Notes: generated by a model from the letters alone, not told the origin. DNA of 64,000 nt from Roseibacterium beibuensis (GCF_039542305.1 NZ_BAABHW010000001.1:124001-188000), one strand, 5' to 3'; positions 17,162 through 26,153 are shown, numbered from the stretch's first letter. Translations and numbers: made by a program.

Positions 17162-17926
17162 ATGAGCTATGCGCGCTTTGTCCAGGGCCTTTTCCGGCTA
17201 AGCCTGATCGGATTTGCCACGGTCCTCGCGATTTATGCCGCGATGATCGCGTTGATCGCATGGCCTGCGCCGCTGTTCTCGCATGAGCGAACGGGTGGGG
17301 CGTTGACCTTCCACTCGGACGTCCCGCTGCCGCCCTCGGCCGAGGTCATGGGCCGGGAGGTGACGGCGCTCTTGGCGGCCTCGCCCCTTGGTCCGCCCGA
17401 AGAGGTTCATGTCTGGCTGGTCGAGGACGGTCTGGCGCTGCGGCTCTTTTTCGCAGGGTCCCCGCGTGCCTCTGGCCTGACCTACCCGGTGGCGTCGCTC
17501 GACAACATCTTCTTGCGTCACGCGGATTTCGACCGGAACCGGCTGGTGCGCGCGGGTCAGGCGCTGCCGCCGCCCCGCACGCTCAGCTACTACATCGTGC
17601 ACGAGGCGACGCATCTGCAATTGTCGCGCTACGCAGGCCGCTTCGCCGTGCCGCGCATCCCGCGCTGGATCAACGAGGGATTTGCCGACTATGTCGCGCT
17701 GGGTCCGGCCACGCCCGACATGGTGGCCCGGGCAAGCCAAGGGCGTCCCCTGCCGCGAGAGGCTTTTGGAAGCTACCCGCAGGAACGGGTCTGCGTCACG
17801 CTGGCCCTGGAGCGGCTGGCCGGTGATCTGGATGCGCTGCTGGCCCTGCGGAACGAAATGGGCGCGGACGGGGCCTGTCCACTGGTGCCGCAATTCGGCA
17901 TTGCCCCGGTCGGGGCCGCCACCTAA
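17162..17926 (+). CDS. Membrane-anchored HExxH (gluzincin-like) putative metallopeptidase
   Basis: A 254-residue protein with one membrane segment at about residues 12-34 and a periplasmic body. HEATHLQLSRYAG near residue 144 gives the zinc-binding HExxH, and INEGFADYVALG about 25 residues later supplies the third ligand Glu, the gluzincin arrangement of peptidase-MA-like proteins. I do not recognise a named family. It lies between the ChaN-like gene and coaBC, 29 bp before the latter. A degradative or processing role in the periplasm is inference. Confidence 0.7.
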   Translation: MSYARFVQGLFRLSLIGFATVLAIYAAMIALIAWPAPLFSHERTGGALTFHSDVPLPPSAEVMGREVTALLAASPLGPPEEVHVWLVEDGLALRLFFAGSPRASGLTYPVASLDNIFLRHADFDRNRLVRAGQALPPPRTLSYYIVHEATHLQLSRYAGRFAVPRIPRWINEGFADYVALGPATPDMVARASQGRPLPREAFGSYPQERVCVTLALERLAGDLDALLALRNEMGADGACPLVPQFGIAPVGAAT

Positions 17927-17955
17927 CCTGCCGCGCGGCAGACGGGGACGGGATC

Positions 17956-19152
17956 ATGCTGACGGACAAGCGAATTCTCCTGATCATCGGCGGCGGTATC
18001 GCGGCCTTCAAATCGCTCGACCTGATCCGGCGGCTAAGGGAGCGCGGGGCCTCGGTCGTCCCGGTTCTGACGCCCGCCGCCGAGCATTTCGTCACCCCTT
18101 TGTCGGCCTCGGCGCTGGCTGGCGAAAAGGTCTATCGCGACCTGTTCGACCTGACGGACGAGGCGGAGATGGGCCATATCGAACTCAGCCGCGCCGCCGA
18201 TCTGGTGGTGGTCGCGCCGGCCACGGCCGACCTGATGGGCAAGATGGCCGGGGGCCTTGCCAACGACCTTGCCTCGACCGTTCTGATGGCGACCGACAAG
18301 CGCGTGCTGATCGCGCCCGCGATGAACCTGCGCATGTGGGAACATCCGGCGACCCGGCGCAACCTCGCGACGCTGGAGGGCGACGGCATCCTCGTCGTCG
18401 GCCCAAACGAGGGCAACATGGCCTGTGGCGAGTTCGGACCGGGCCGCATGGCCGAGGTGCCCGAGATCGTCGAGGCCGTCGAGGCGGCGCTGGGCACTGG
18501 GCCGCTCAAGGGCAGGCATGTGCTGGTGACCTCTGGCCCGACGCATGAGCCCATCGACCCCGTGCGCTATATCGCCAACCGGTCCTCCGGTGCGCAGGGC
18601 ACGGCGATTGCCGCCGCGCTGCGCGATCTGGGCGCGCGGGTCAGTTTCGTGACCGGGCCTGCCGACGTTCCACCGCCGGCGGGCGTCGAGGTGATCCCGG
18701 TGCAAACCGCGCAGGAAATGGCCGAAGCCGTCAACTCGGTCCTGCCCGCCGATGCCGCCGTCTTCGCCGCCGCCGTCGCCGATTGGCGGGTGGCCAATGC
18801 CGCCGGGCAAAAGATGAAAAAGGACGGGAGCGGCAGCCTGCCCACGCTGGAATTTGCCGAGAATCCCGACATCCTCGCCAGTGTCAGCCAGTTGCAGGCC
18901 GGCCGCCCCAAGCTGGTGGTCGGGTTCGCCGCCGAAACCCATGACGTGGAACGCCACGCAACCGAGAAACGCGCGCGCAAGGGCTGTGACTGGATCGTCG
19001 CCAACGATGTCTCGCCCGGGACAGGGATCATGGGCGGGGCCGAGAATGCGGTGACCCTGATCACCGCCAACGGGGCCGAAACCTGGCCGCGCCTGACGAA
19101 ACACGAGACAGCGCGCCGTCTGGCCCTACGTATCGCCGAGGCGTTGGACTAG
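17956..19152 (+). CDS. coaBC: Bifunctional phosphopantothenoylcysteine decarboxylase / phosphopantothenate--cysteine ligase
   Basis: Catalyses two steps of coenzyme A synthesis. The N-terminal flavoprotein CoaC has GGGIAAFKSLDLIRRL, the catalytic His in MGHIELS, the APAMNLRMW motif and the active cysteine in GNMACGEFGPGRMAE. The C-terminal CoaB domain begins VTSGPTHEPIDPVRYIANRSSG and carries the nucleotide-binding NDVSPGTGIMGG region. Length 398 aa is standard. dut follows 54 bp later. Confidence 0.97.
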   Translation: MLTDKRILLIIGGGIAAFKSLDLIRRLRERGASVVPVLTPAAEHFVTPLSASALAGEKVYRDLFDLTDEAEMGHIELSRAADLVVVAPATADLMGKMAGGLANDLASTVLMATDKRVLIAPAMNLRMWEHPATRRNLATLEGDGILVVGPNEGNMACGEFGPGRMAEVPEIVEAVEAALGTGPLKGRHVLVTSGPTHEPIDPVRYIANRSSGAQGTAIAAALRDLGARVSFVTGPADVPPPAGVEVIPVQTAQEMAEAVNSVLPADAAVFAAAVADWRVANAAGQKMKKDGSGSLPTLEFAENPDILASVSQLQAGRPKLVVGFAAETHDVERHATEKRARKGCDWIVANDVSPGTGIMGGAENAVTLITANGAETWPRLTKHETARRLALRIAEALD

Positions 19153-19206
19153 GGCGGCGTGTTCGCGTCCGTTGGGGCGACTGAACACCGAAGACGGAGG
19201 TCACGG

Positions 19207-19674
19207 GTGAGCGTTACGGTCGATATCATGCGCGAGGATTGGGCCGATCCGGACATCGCGCTGCCGGACTATGCGACGGCGGGCGCGGCCGGGGCCGATT
19301 TGCGCGCGAATTTCGAAGCCGGGCGGCGGGACGCGGGGCTGACCCTTGCCCCCATGGCGCGCGCGCTGGTGCCGACCGGTCTGCGGGTCGCCATCCCCGA
19401 AGGCTACGAGATGCAGGTTCGTCCACGCTCGGGCCTTGCGCTGAAACATGGCGTGACGCTGGTCAACTCGCCGGGCACGATCGACGCTGATTATCGCGGC
19501 CCGCTGGGGGTGATCCTGATCAACCTCGGGGACGAGTCCTTCCGGATCGGCCATGGCGACCGGATCGCACAGGCTGTGATCGCGCCGGTCGCCCAGGCGC
19601 GCTTTGACGTGGTGGACGCCTTGCCCGATACCGACCGCGGCGCTGGCGGCTTCGGGTCGACCGGGGTCGGCTGA
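19207..19674 (+). CDS. dut: dUTP diphosphatase
   Basis: Hydrolyses dUTP to dUMP, keeping uracil out of DNA and feeding thymidylate synthesis. All five trimeric dUTPase motifs are present: AGADLRA, PRSGLALKHG, NSPGTIDADYRG, RIAQAVI and RGAGGFGSTG. The GTG start has GGAGG six bases upstream; 155 aa is the family length. Its stop overlaps the next gene's ATG. Confidence 0.97.
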   Translation: MSVTVDIMREDWADPDIALPDYATAGAAGADLRANFEAGRRDAGLTLAPMARALVPTGLRVAIPEGYEMQVRPRSGLALKHGVTLVNSPGTIDADYRGPLGVILINLGDESFRIGHGDRIAQAVIAPVAQARFDVVDALPDTDRGAGGFGSTGVG

Positions 19675-20729
19675 TGCTGTTCGTCTTTCTTCTCGCAGGG
19701 GCGCTCTGGGGCCTCGGGGCCTTGATGAAGACCCCGGTTCAGGCGCGGCTCTACATGGTCGGGCTTCTCTATGTGGCGGTTCTGGGCGTGCAGGCGGCGC
19801 TGCCGGCTGGCCATCCCTTGCGCGAGATGACGGGCGGCTCGCCCGCCCTGTGGCTGCTTCTGGGCGGGGCGTTCGTGCTGATCCTGATCTACCGCGCCGG
19901 GTTGTCCCGCCTTCGGGGCCGCGCCGAAGCGGTCGAGGCCGCGCGCAATGACGGCACGGCGCAGGACCCCTCTGGCCCCTTCACGGGCGAGGAACTGGAA
20001 CGCTACGCCCGCCACATCACGCTGCCCGATATCGGCGGCGGCGGACAACTGGCGCTGAAGAACGCCAAGGTTCTGGTCGTCGGCGCCGGTGGCCTTGGCT
20101 CGCCCGCTTTGCTCTACCTCGCGGCGGCGGGCGTGGGCCGCATCGGCGTGATCGACCACGATGTCGTCAGCCTGTCGAACCTGCAGCGGCAGGTGATCCA
20201 TACCGACGCGCGGCAGGATATGCCCAAGGTGTTTTCCGCCGAGATCGCGATGAAGGCGCTCAACCCGCGCATCGACGTGCGGCCCTACAATCGCCAACTG
20301 ACCGAGGAGATCGCCGAGGAGCTGTTCGGCGAGTATGACCTGATCCTCGACGGCACCGACAGTTTCGAGGTGCGCGCGCTGGTCAACCGCGCGGCGGTGG
20401 CCGCAGGCCGCCCGGTGATCGCGGGGGCGATCTCCGCGTGGGAGGGGCAGGTGACCCTCTACGATCCGGCAGGGGGCGCCCCCTGCATGGCCTGCGTCTT
20501 CCCCGAGGCGCCGGCACCGGGCCTTGCGGCGACCTGCGCCGAGACCGGCGTCATCGGCGCCCTGCCGGGGGTTGTCGGCTCCATGATGGCGCTGGAGGCG
20601 GTGAAGGAGATCTGCGGCGCGGGCGACGGCCTTCGGGGGCGGATGCTGATTTACGATGCACTGCACGCCGAGACCCGCACGGTTCGGATGCAGCGCAGGG
20701 CCGATTGCCCGGTCTGTAGCGACCTCTAG
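19674..20729 (+). CDS. moeB: MoeB/ThiF-family adenylyltransferase with membrane anchor
   Basis: A 351-residue E1-like enzyme that adenylates the C-terminus of a ubiquitin-fold sulfur carrier (MoaD or ThiS). The first 80 residues contain two or three hydrophobic segments (MLFVFLLAGALWGLGAL, then LYMVGLLYVAVLGVQAAL, then ALWLLLGGAFVLILIY). The ThiF domain follows: VLVVGAGGLGSPALLYLAAAGVG, DHDVVSLSNLQRQ, and zinc cysteines in CMACVF and CPVCSDL. E. coli MoeB is soluble and near 250 aa, so this version is tethered to the inner membrane. Confidence 0.9.
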   Translation: MLFVFLLAGALWGLGALMKTPVQARLYMVGLLYVAVLGVQAALPAGHPLREMTGGSPALWLLLGGAFVLILIYRAGLSRLRGRAEAVEAARNDGTAQDPSGPFTGEELERYARHITLPDIGGGGQLALKNAKVLVVGAGGLGSPALLYLAAAGVGRIGVIDHDVVSLSNLQRQVIHTDARQDMPKVFSAEIAMKALNPRIDVRPYNRQLTEEIAEELFGEYDLILDGTDSFEVRALVNRAAVAAGRPVIAGAISAWEGQVTLYDPAGGAPCMACVFPEAPAPGLAATCAETGVIGALPGVVGSMMALEAVKEICGAGDGLRGRMLIYDALHAETRTVRMQRRADCPVCSDL

Positions 20730-20798
20730 GCGCGCTTTCCCTTGCCCGGGCCGCGCGGGCGGGCATACTCGGGCCAAAACCAGCCAGGGAGTTCCGCC

Positions 20799-21590
20799 AT
20801 GTTCCGTTTCCTTGCCGCGCTGACCGCGTTCGGCCTGCTTACCCCCGTTGCCGCCGCCGCACAGGGCCTGCCCGACCTTGAAGGGCGCGAGGTGGTCGTC
20901 GTGACCGAGAACGCCTATCCGCCGCTGCAATTCATCGACCCGGCCTCGGGCCATGAAATCGGCTGGGAATACGACGCGCTGGCCATCATCGCCGAGCGGA
21001 TCAACATCACGCCCCTCATCGAGAACATCAGTTGGGAAGCGATGATCCCGGCCGTGGCCGAGGGGCAGTACGACATGGGCATGACCGGCATCACGATCCG
21101 CGAAGACCGTGACGAACTGGTCGATTTCAGCGCGCCCTACATGGTCAGCCAGATGCGCATGCTGGTGCGCGCGGACGAGGACCGGTTCGAGGATGCCGCC
21201 GGGTTCGCCGCCGACGAGGACCTGCTGCTTGGCACGCAAGCGGGCACGACACCCTTCTACGTGGGCGTCTATGACGTGCTGGACGGCAACGAGGCCAACC
21301 CGCGCCTTGTCCTGTTCGAAACCATCCCCGCTGCCATTCAGGCCCTGATCGCGGGCGATGTGGACATGGTGCTGTCCGACAGCGCGGGCGGGCAGGGCTA
21401 TATCAATGCCAATCCCGATGCGCTGATGGTGGTGGGCGAGCCGCTGGGCACCGAGGAATTCGGTTTCATCTTTCCCAACGGCTCGGACTTGGTCGAGCCT
21501 TTCAACGCCGCCATCGAGTCGATGCGCGCCGACGGCACGCTGGAGGAACTGGACCAGCGCTGGTTCGTCGAGTACGTGCTGGGCGAATAA
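20799..21590 (+). CDS. Amino-acid ABC transporter substrate-binding protein
   Basis: A periplasmic solute-binding protein of the polar amino-acid family (SBP_bac_3). It has a signal peptide (residues 1-22, cut near VAAAAQG), the lobe start VVVVTENAYPPLQFIDPASGHEIGWEYDALAIIAERI and MGMTGITIREDRDELVDFSAPYM. Length 263 aa is normal. AGGGAG precedes the chosen ATG; an upstream in-frame ATG would spoil the signal peptide. A terminator-like hairpin separates it from the permease gene. Ligand unknown. Confidence 0.93.
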   Translation: MFRFLAALTAFGLLTPVAAAAQGLPDLEGREVVVVTENAYPPLQFIDPASGHEIGWEYDALAIIAERINITPLIENISWEAMIPAVAEGQYDMGMTGITIREDRDELVDFSAPYMVSQMRMLVRADEDRFEDAAGFAADEDLLLGTQAGTTPFYVGVYDVLDGNEANPRLVLFETIPAAIQALIAGDVDMVLSDSAGGQGYINANPDALMVVGEPLGTEEFGFIFPNGSDLVEPFNAAIESMRADGTLEELDQRWFVEYVLGE

Positions 21591-21610
21591 GCAACGCTCC
21601 ATGACCGAGG

Positions 21611-21637
21611 CGCCGGTCCCGCGCGGACCGGCGTTTT
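21611..21637 (+). terminator. Hairpin with short T-run between binding protein and permease
   Basis: Arms CGCCGGTCC and GGACCGGCG form a perfect 9-bp stem with a 5-base loop, followed by TTTT. Such partial terminators often sit after the binding-protein gene of ABC operons, giving more binding protein than permease. Confidence 0.7.
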
Positions 21638-21646
21638 CATTGCCCG

Positions 21647-22453
21647 ATGATCCCGACCTCTCCCCCCGACCGTGACTTCCCGTGGTGGCTGGTGGCCCTT
21701 GTGTTGCTGGGCGGCGTGGCTGCGTGGCGCATCGCGACCGACGAGATGTACCTGCAGGTGCTGGACACGCTGCGGCGGGGCATCCTGATCACCGTCATGG
21801 TGACGTTGGTGGGGTTCGCGATGGCCTCGGCCATGGGCCTTTTGCTGGCGGTGATGAGCCTGTCGCGGGCGCTCCTGTTCCGGCAGGTGGCGCGGTTCTA
21901 CATCGAGGTGGTCCGCGGTATCCCTATCCTGGTTCTGCTGCTGTACGTCGCCTTCGTTTTCGCGCCTGCGCTGGTGGCGGGCTATAACCGGCTGGCCGAG
22001 GAGATCGGTTGGGCCACGATCCGCACGCGGGATTTCCCGCTGCTCTGGCGGGCGATCATCGCCCTTGCGATCGGCTACTCCGCCTTCATCGCCGAGGTAT
22101 TCCGCGCGGGCCTGCAATCGGTCGACCCCGGCCAGATCGAGGCCGCACAGGCGCTTGGCCTGAACCGCTGGCAGCGGTTCCGGCATATCGTCTTTCCGCA
22201 GGCGATCCGCACGATCCTGCCGCCGCTGGGCAATGATTTCGTCGCCATGGTGAAGGACAGTTCACTGGTCTCGGTCCTGGGCGTCCTCGACGTGACGCAA
22301 CTGGGCAAGGTCACGGCGGCGTCGAACTTTCGCTATTTCGAGACCTACAACGTGGTCGCGCTGATCTACCTGACGATGACGGTGACCCTGTCGCTGCTGC
22401 TGCGCCGGTTGGAGCGGCGGTTGCGCGCGCAGGGGCAAAGGACCGACGGATAA
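21647..22453 (+). CDS. Amino-acid ABC transporter permease
   Basis: A 268-residue HisM-type inner-membrane permease. The EAA loop is seen in VDPGQIEAAQALGLNRWQRFRHIVFPQAIRTILPPLGN, and GIPILVLLLYVAFVF lies in a preceding membrane segment. It follows the binding protein through a terminator-like hairpin. No ATP-binding subunit gene follows; the next gene is DUF4399, so the ATPase must be supplied elsewhere. Confidence 0.94.
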   Translation: MIPTSPPDRDFPWWLVALVLLGGVAAWRIATDEMYLQVLDTLRRGILITVMVTLVGFAMASAMGLLLAVMSLSRALLFRQVARFYIEVVRGIPILVLLLYVAFVFAPALVAGYNRLAEEIGWATIRTRDFPLLWRAIIALAIGYSAFIAEVFRAGLQSVDPGQIEAAQALGLNRWQRFRHIVFPQAIRTILPPLGNDFVAMVKDSSLVSVLGVLDVTQLGKVTAASNFRYFETYNVVALIYLTMTVTLSLLLRRLERRLRAQGQRTDG

Positions 22454-22507
22454 CGTGACTTGGTGTCCGTGGCCGCTACCTTACCTTACGTAAAGGGAGG
22501 TATAGCC

Positions 22508-22942
22508 ATGAAACAAATTCTTGTTGCATCACTGTTCGCCATCGCCAGCCCCGCGTTTGGTCAGGGAATGGCCGCGCCCGAGGGGGCAGAGGTCTATTTC
22601 ATCGGGTTGGAGGACGGTGCGACTGCCACGTCACCCCTTACCGTTCGCTTCGGCCTGAGCGGCATGGGCGTGGCCCCCGCGGGCACCGAGGCCGAGCATA
22701 CCGGGCACCATCACCTGCTTGTGGACCGCGCGCCTTTGGGCGAAGGGCCGGATGGCGCAGACGAGTTGCTTTCTTCGCTGCCCGCCGATGACAACCACCG
22801 CCATTTCGGCGCGGGCCAGACCGAAGTGACACTGGATCTCGAACCGGGGCAGCACAGGCTGCAACTGGTCTTGGGCGACATGAACCACGTGCCGCATTCG
22901 CCGCCGGTCACCAGCGATCAGATCACGATCACGGTGGAATAA
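22508..22942 (+). CDS. DUF4399 domain protein, secreted
   Basis: A 144-residue protein with a short signal peptide ending near SPAFG. The body carries DUF4399 landmarks: VYFIGLEDGATATSPLTVRFGLSGMGVAPAGTE, HTGHHHLLVDRAPL, and LEPGQHRLQLVLGDMNHVPH. The many histidines could bind metal, but function is unknown. GGGAGG sits before the chosen ATG. A short palindromic run (CCTTACGTAAAGG) overlaps the leader. Confidence 0.9.
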   Translation: MKQILVASLFAIASPAFGQGMAAPEGAEVYFIGLEDGATATSPLTVRFGLSGMGVAPAGTEAEHTGHHHLLVDRAPLGEGPDGADELLSSLPADDNHRHFGAGQTEVTLDLEPGQHRLQLVLGDMNHVPHSPPVTSDQITITVE

Positions 22943-22998
22943 CCCCTCGTCGCCAGCCTTGGGCTGGCCTATCTATCGGGGCAAAGGAGTTTGCCCCG

Positions 22999-25017
22999 AT
23001 GACCAACCCGCTGCTCGAAACCTGGAACACGCCGTTCGACCTGCCGCCCTTCGACAAGATCGAGGATGCGCATTTCGGCCCGGCCATGGAGGCTGCGCTG
23101 GAGGACGGGCGCGCCGCGATCCGCGCGATTGCCGAGGCCCCCGAGCCGCCCACCTTCGCCAACACGATCGAGGCGCTGGAACTGGCGGATGCAACGCTCG
23201 ACCGGGTGGCGGGGGTGTTCTTCAACCTCGCCGGGTCGGATTCGAATCCCAAACGCCAGGAATTGCAGCGCGCGTTCGCGCCGAAACTCTCGGCCTATTC
23301 CTCGGAGATCGTGAATAACGAGGCGTTGTTTCGACGGATCGACGACCTCTGGCAGCGGCGCGATACCCTGGGCCTGACTGACGAGCAGATGCGCGTGCTC
23401 TACCTGACTCATCGCGGATTTGTTCGTTCGGGCGCCGCGCTGGAAGGCGCGGCGCGGGAGCGGCTGACCGAGGTCAAAAGCCGCCTGTCCGTGCTGGGGA
23501 CCGAGTTCACACAGAACCTCTTGGCCGACGAGGCGGGATGGTTCATGGAGCTTGCCGAAGAAGACCTCGAAGGCCTGCCCGATTTCGTGGTCAGCGCCGC
23601 GCGCGAGGCGGGCGACGAGAAGGGCGCGAATGGCCCGGTCGTGACGCTGTCGCGGTCGCTGATCGTGCCGTTCCTGCAATTCTCGCCCCGCCGCGACCTG
23701 CGCGAGACGGCCTATCGCGCCTGGGCCGCGCGCGGGATGAACGGCGGCGAGACCGACAACCGGGACATCGCGACCGAGGTTCTGGCCCTGCGCGACGAAC
23801 GCGCCAAACTGCTCGGCTACGAGAGCTTCGCGGCCTACAAGCTGGAAACCGAGATGGCCGGCACGCCCGAGGCGGTGCGCGACCTGTTGATGGCCGTCTG
23901 GTCGCCCGCCAAGGCGGCGGCCGAGGCCGATGCGGATGTGCTGGCGAAGATGATGGCCGAGGAGGGCGTGAACGGCCCGCTGGAGCCGTGGGATTGGCGC
24001 TACTACGCCGAGAAACGGCGACTGGCCGAGCATGACCTCGATGAGGCGGAGTTGAAGCCCTATTTCCAACTCGACGCGATGATCGACGCCGCCTTCGATT
24101 GCGCGAACCGCCTGTTCGGGCTGGAGTTCCGCCCGCTCGACGTCACGCTCTATCACCCCGATGCACGGGCCTGGGAGGTGACACGCGACGGGCGGCACAT
24201 GGCCGTTTTCATCGGCGACTATTTCGCGCGCGGCTCCAAGCGCTCGGGCGCGTGGTGCTCGGCCATGCGCAGCCAGAAGAAACTGGGCGGCGAGGTGCGG
24301 CCCATCGTGGTGAACGTGTGCAACTTCGCCAAGGGCGACCCGGCGCTTCTGTCCTATGACGACGCGCGCACGCTGTTCCACGAGTTCGGCCACGCGCTGC
24401 ACCAGATGCTGTCGGACGTGACCTATGCCTCGATCAGCGGCACCAGCGTCGCGCGCGATTTCGTGGAATTGCCCAGCCAGCTTTACGAACACTGGCTGGA
24501 AGTGCCCGAAGTGCTGGAAAAACACGCCCGCCACGCCAGGACCGGTGAGGCGATGCCGCGGGAGTTGCTGGATCGCCTGCTGGCGGCGCAGACCTATGAC
24601 ATGGGGTTCCAGACGGTCGAGTATGTCGCCAGCGCGCTGGTCGATCTCGATTTCCACGACGGCGCCGCGCCCGCCGACCCGATGGCGGCGCAGGCCGAAA
24701 CCCTTGCGCGGATCGGGATGCCGCACGCAATTGGAATGCGTCACGCCACGCCGCATTTCGCCCATGTCTTCGCGGGCGACGGCTATTCCTCGGGATATTA
24801 CAGCTACATGTGGTCCGAGGTGATGGATGCCGACGCCTTCGCCGCCTTCGAAGAGGTCGGCGACCCGTTCGACGCAACCCTCGCGGCCAAACTGGAACAG
24901 CATGTCCTGTCCGCCGGCGGCTCGGCCGAGGCAGATGCGCTCTATACCGCGTTCCGCGGTCGGATGCCGGGGGTCGAGGCCCTGCTCAAGGGGCGGGGTC
25001 TGCTGGACGCGGCCTGA
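22999..25017 (+). CDS. M3 family oligopeptidase (Dcp/PrlC-like)
   Basis: A 672-residue zinc metallopeptidase that degrades short peptides in the cytoplasm. The active site HEFGHALHQML near residue 460 gives HExxH; the third ligand Glu lies about 25 residues on. The opening NPLLETWNTPFDLPPFDKIEDAHFGPAMEAAL is typical of peptidyl-dipeptidase Dcp and oligopeptidase A, which the sequence alone does not separate. There is no signal peptide. It converges on the L,D-transpeptidase gene with a hairpin between. Confidence 0.95.
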   Translation: MTNPLLETWNTPFDLPPFDKIEDAHFGPAMEAALEDGRAAIRAIAEAPEPPTFANTIEALELADATLDRVAGVFFNLAGSDSNPKRQELQRAFAPKLSAYSSEIVNNEALFRRIDDLWQRRDTLGLTDEQMRVLYLTHRGFVRSGAALEGAARERLTEVKSRLSVLGTEFTQNLLADEAGWFMELAEEDLEGLPDFVVSAAREAGDEKGANGPVVTLSRSLIVPFLQFSPRRDLRETAYRAWAARGMNGGETDNRDIATEVLALRDERAKLLGYESFAAYKLETEMAGTPEAVRDLLMAVWSPAKAAAEADADVLAKMMAEEGVNGPLEPWDWRYYAEKRRLAEHDLDEAELKPYFQLDAMIDAAFDCANRLFGLEFRPLDVTLYHPDARAWEVTRDGRHMAVFIGDYFARGSKRSGAWCSAMRSQKKLGGEVRPIVVNVCNFAKGDPALLSYDDARTLFHEFGHALHQMLSDVTYASISGTSVARDFVELPSQLYEHWLEVPEVLEKHARHARTGEAMPRELLDRLLAAQTYDMGFQTVEYVASALVDLDFHDGAAPADPMAAQAETLARIGMPHAIGMRHATPHFAHVFAGDGYSSGYYSYMWSEVMDADAFAAFEEVGDPFDATLAAKLEQHVLSAGGSAEADALYTAFRGRMPGVEALLKGRGLLDAA

Positions 25018-25025
25018 GGATCGCG

Positions 25026-25051
25026 CCGCCCCGACCGACAGATCGGGGCGG
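25026..25051. terminator. Hairpin between convergent M3 peptidase and L,D-transpeptidase genes
   Basis: A perfect 9-bp stem, CCGCCCCGA / TCGGGGCGG, with an 8-base loop. It sits between two convergent stops and may stop transcription from both sides, although no strong T-run is present. Confidence 0.55.
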
Positions 25052-25058
25052 GACCGCG

Positions 25059-25763
25059 TCAGTAGAGCGGCGGGGCGTCGCTGGCCTGTATCGAGGGAAA
25101 GACGATCACGTCCGCGCCGTGTATGGCGCGGTCATGCAGGTCGATCGCGTCCTGGTCCAGCATGCGGATACAGCCCGAGGACACGGCGCGGCCCAAGCCC
25201 TCGGGTGTGGCGCCGCCGTGGATGCGGTAAAGCGTGTCCTCTCCGTTCTGGAACAGGTAGAGGGCGCGGGCCCCCATCGGGTTGCCGGGGCCGGGGTCCA
25301 TGCCGCCATTCGCCACCGAGTAGGGCTCCAGCTCGGGCTGTCGCTCGATCATGCTGTCGGGCACCTTCCAGCGTGGCCATTCGCGGCGGAATTGCAGCCG
25401 GGCCGTGCCGCTCCAGGAAAAGCCCTGCGCCCCCACGCTGACACCGTAGCGCATCGCGCGGTCTGGGCTTTGGAGAAAGAACAGCAACCTTGCATCCGGA
25501 TCGACGACGATCGTGCCGCGTACACGTTCGGGCCAGGGGTTCGCGACCTCCTGGCGCCATAGCTCGGGCCGCACGCTGCCGGGCGGGATTGCGGGGATGG
25601 GGAAAGGCTCGTCGGTGATGGCGCCGTAGAATTCGGGCATAGGCGGCGGTGGTGGCACGGCCGAGACGCTTTCGGCGCGGGTGACGGCGTTGTCCTGCGG
25701 TTGCACACAGGCAGTCAGGCCGCTCGCCAAGGAGAGAAACGTGAAGCTTCGACGGGTCAACAT
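25059..25763 (-). CDS. L,D-transpeptidase (YkuD fold), lipoprotein
   Basis: A 234-residue cell-wall enzyme making 3-3 peptidoglycan cross-links or attaching proteins to peptidoglycan. The signal peptide ends SGLTAC, with the lipidated cysteine near residue 19, after a twin-arginine-like RRSFTFL start. The YkuD signature is HGG...SSGCIRM with the catalytic cysteine near residue 200. A Pro-rich linker (PPPPPMPEFYG) joins the lipid to the domain. It lies 51 bp downstream of a small secreted-protein gene. Confidence 0.92.
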   Translation of the reverse strand: MLTRRSFTFLSLASGLTACVQPQDNAVTRAESVSAVPPPPPMPEFYGAITDEPFPIPAIPPGSVRPELWRQEVANPWPERVRGTIVVDPDARLLFFLQSPDRAMRYGVSVGAQGFSWSGTARLQFRREWPRWKVPDSMIERQPELEPYSVANGGMDPGPGNPMGARALYLFQNGEDTLYRIHGGATPEGLGRAVSSGCIRMLDQDAIDLHDRAIHGADVIVFPSIQASDAPPLY

Positions 25764-25814
25764 GATGTGGTCCTTCGATCTGACGGAAACAGGCGCGGCG
25801 CGCCGGCGGTCGGA

Positions 25815-26153
25815 TCAGGACGGGCGGGGCGGGGACCGTGGGGGCGACATGCTGCGGCCCTTGATCGTCGGGCCATCCCCGAGGTCAGGGCTTTCGGCGC
25901 GCGACGGATCATCGCTCAGCACGATGTCGTCGCCAGGCAGGATATCGGACGCGCAGGGCGCGCCGGGCAGAACCGCCGCGCGGCAGTGTTTCGTCGATGT
26001 CAGCGAGGCGACCGCGGCAGGGAATGTCTCGGGCCCGGCGCTTGCTGCGACCACAACGTCGCGCCCTTGTTCAGCGGCCACGCCCGTATAGGCCCCCCAC
26101 GGCAAGAGAAGCACGGCCAGAGCCATAATGAGGAGCGCACGGAGTGTCGTCAT
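25815..26153 (-). CDS. Hypothetical secreted protein, 112 aa
   Basis: Not recognised. Residues 4-28 are a signal peptide or membrane segment (LRALLIMALAVLLLPWGAYTGVAAE); the rest has two cysteines (KHCRAAVLPGAPC) and an Asp/Pro/Ser-rich tail. The start is the ATG in GGAGGCCATG; a longer start adds 28 residues before the signal. It sits between the SH3-like gene and the L,D-transpeptidase on one strand, which hints at an envelope role. Confidence 0.6.
   Translation of the reverse strand: MTTLRALLIMALAVLLLPWGAYTGVAAEQGRDVVVAASAGPETFPAAVASLTSTKHCRAAVLPGAPCASDILPGDDIVLSDDPSRAESPDLGDGPTIKGRSMSPPRSPPRPS

Noticed and set aside
19491..21602. 703-codon minus-strand open frame
   Set aside because: Antisense to dut, moeB and the binding protein, and it spans three genes; no motif.
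22969..24903. 644-codon minus-strand open frame
   Set aside because: Antisense to the M3 oligopeptidase.
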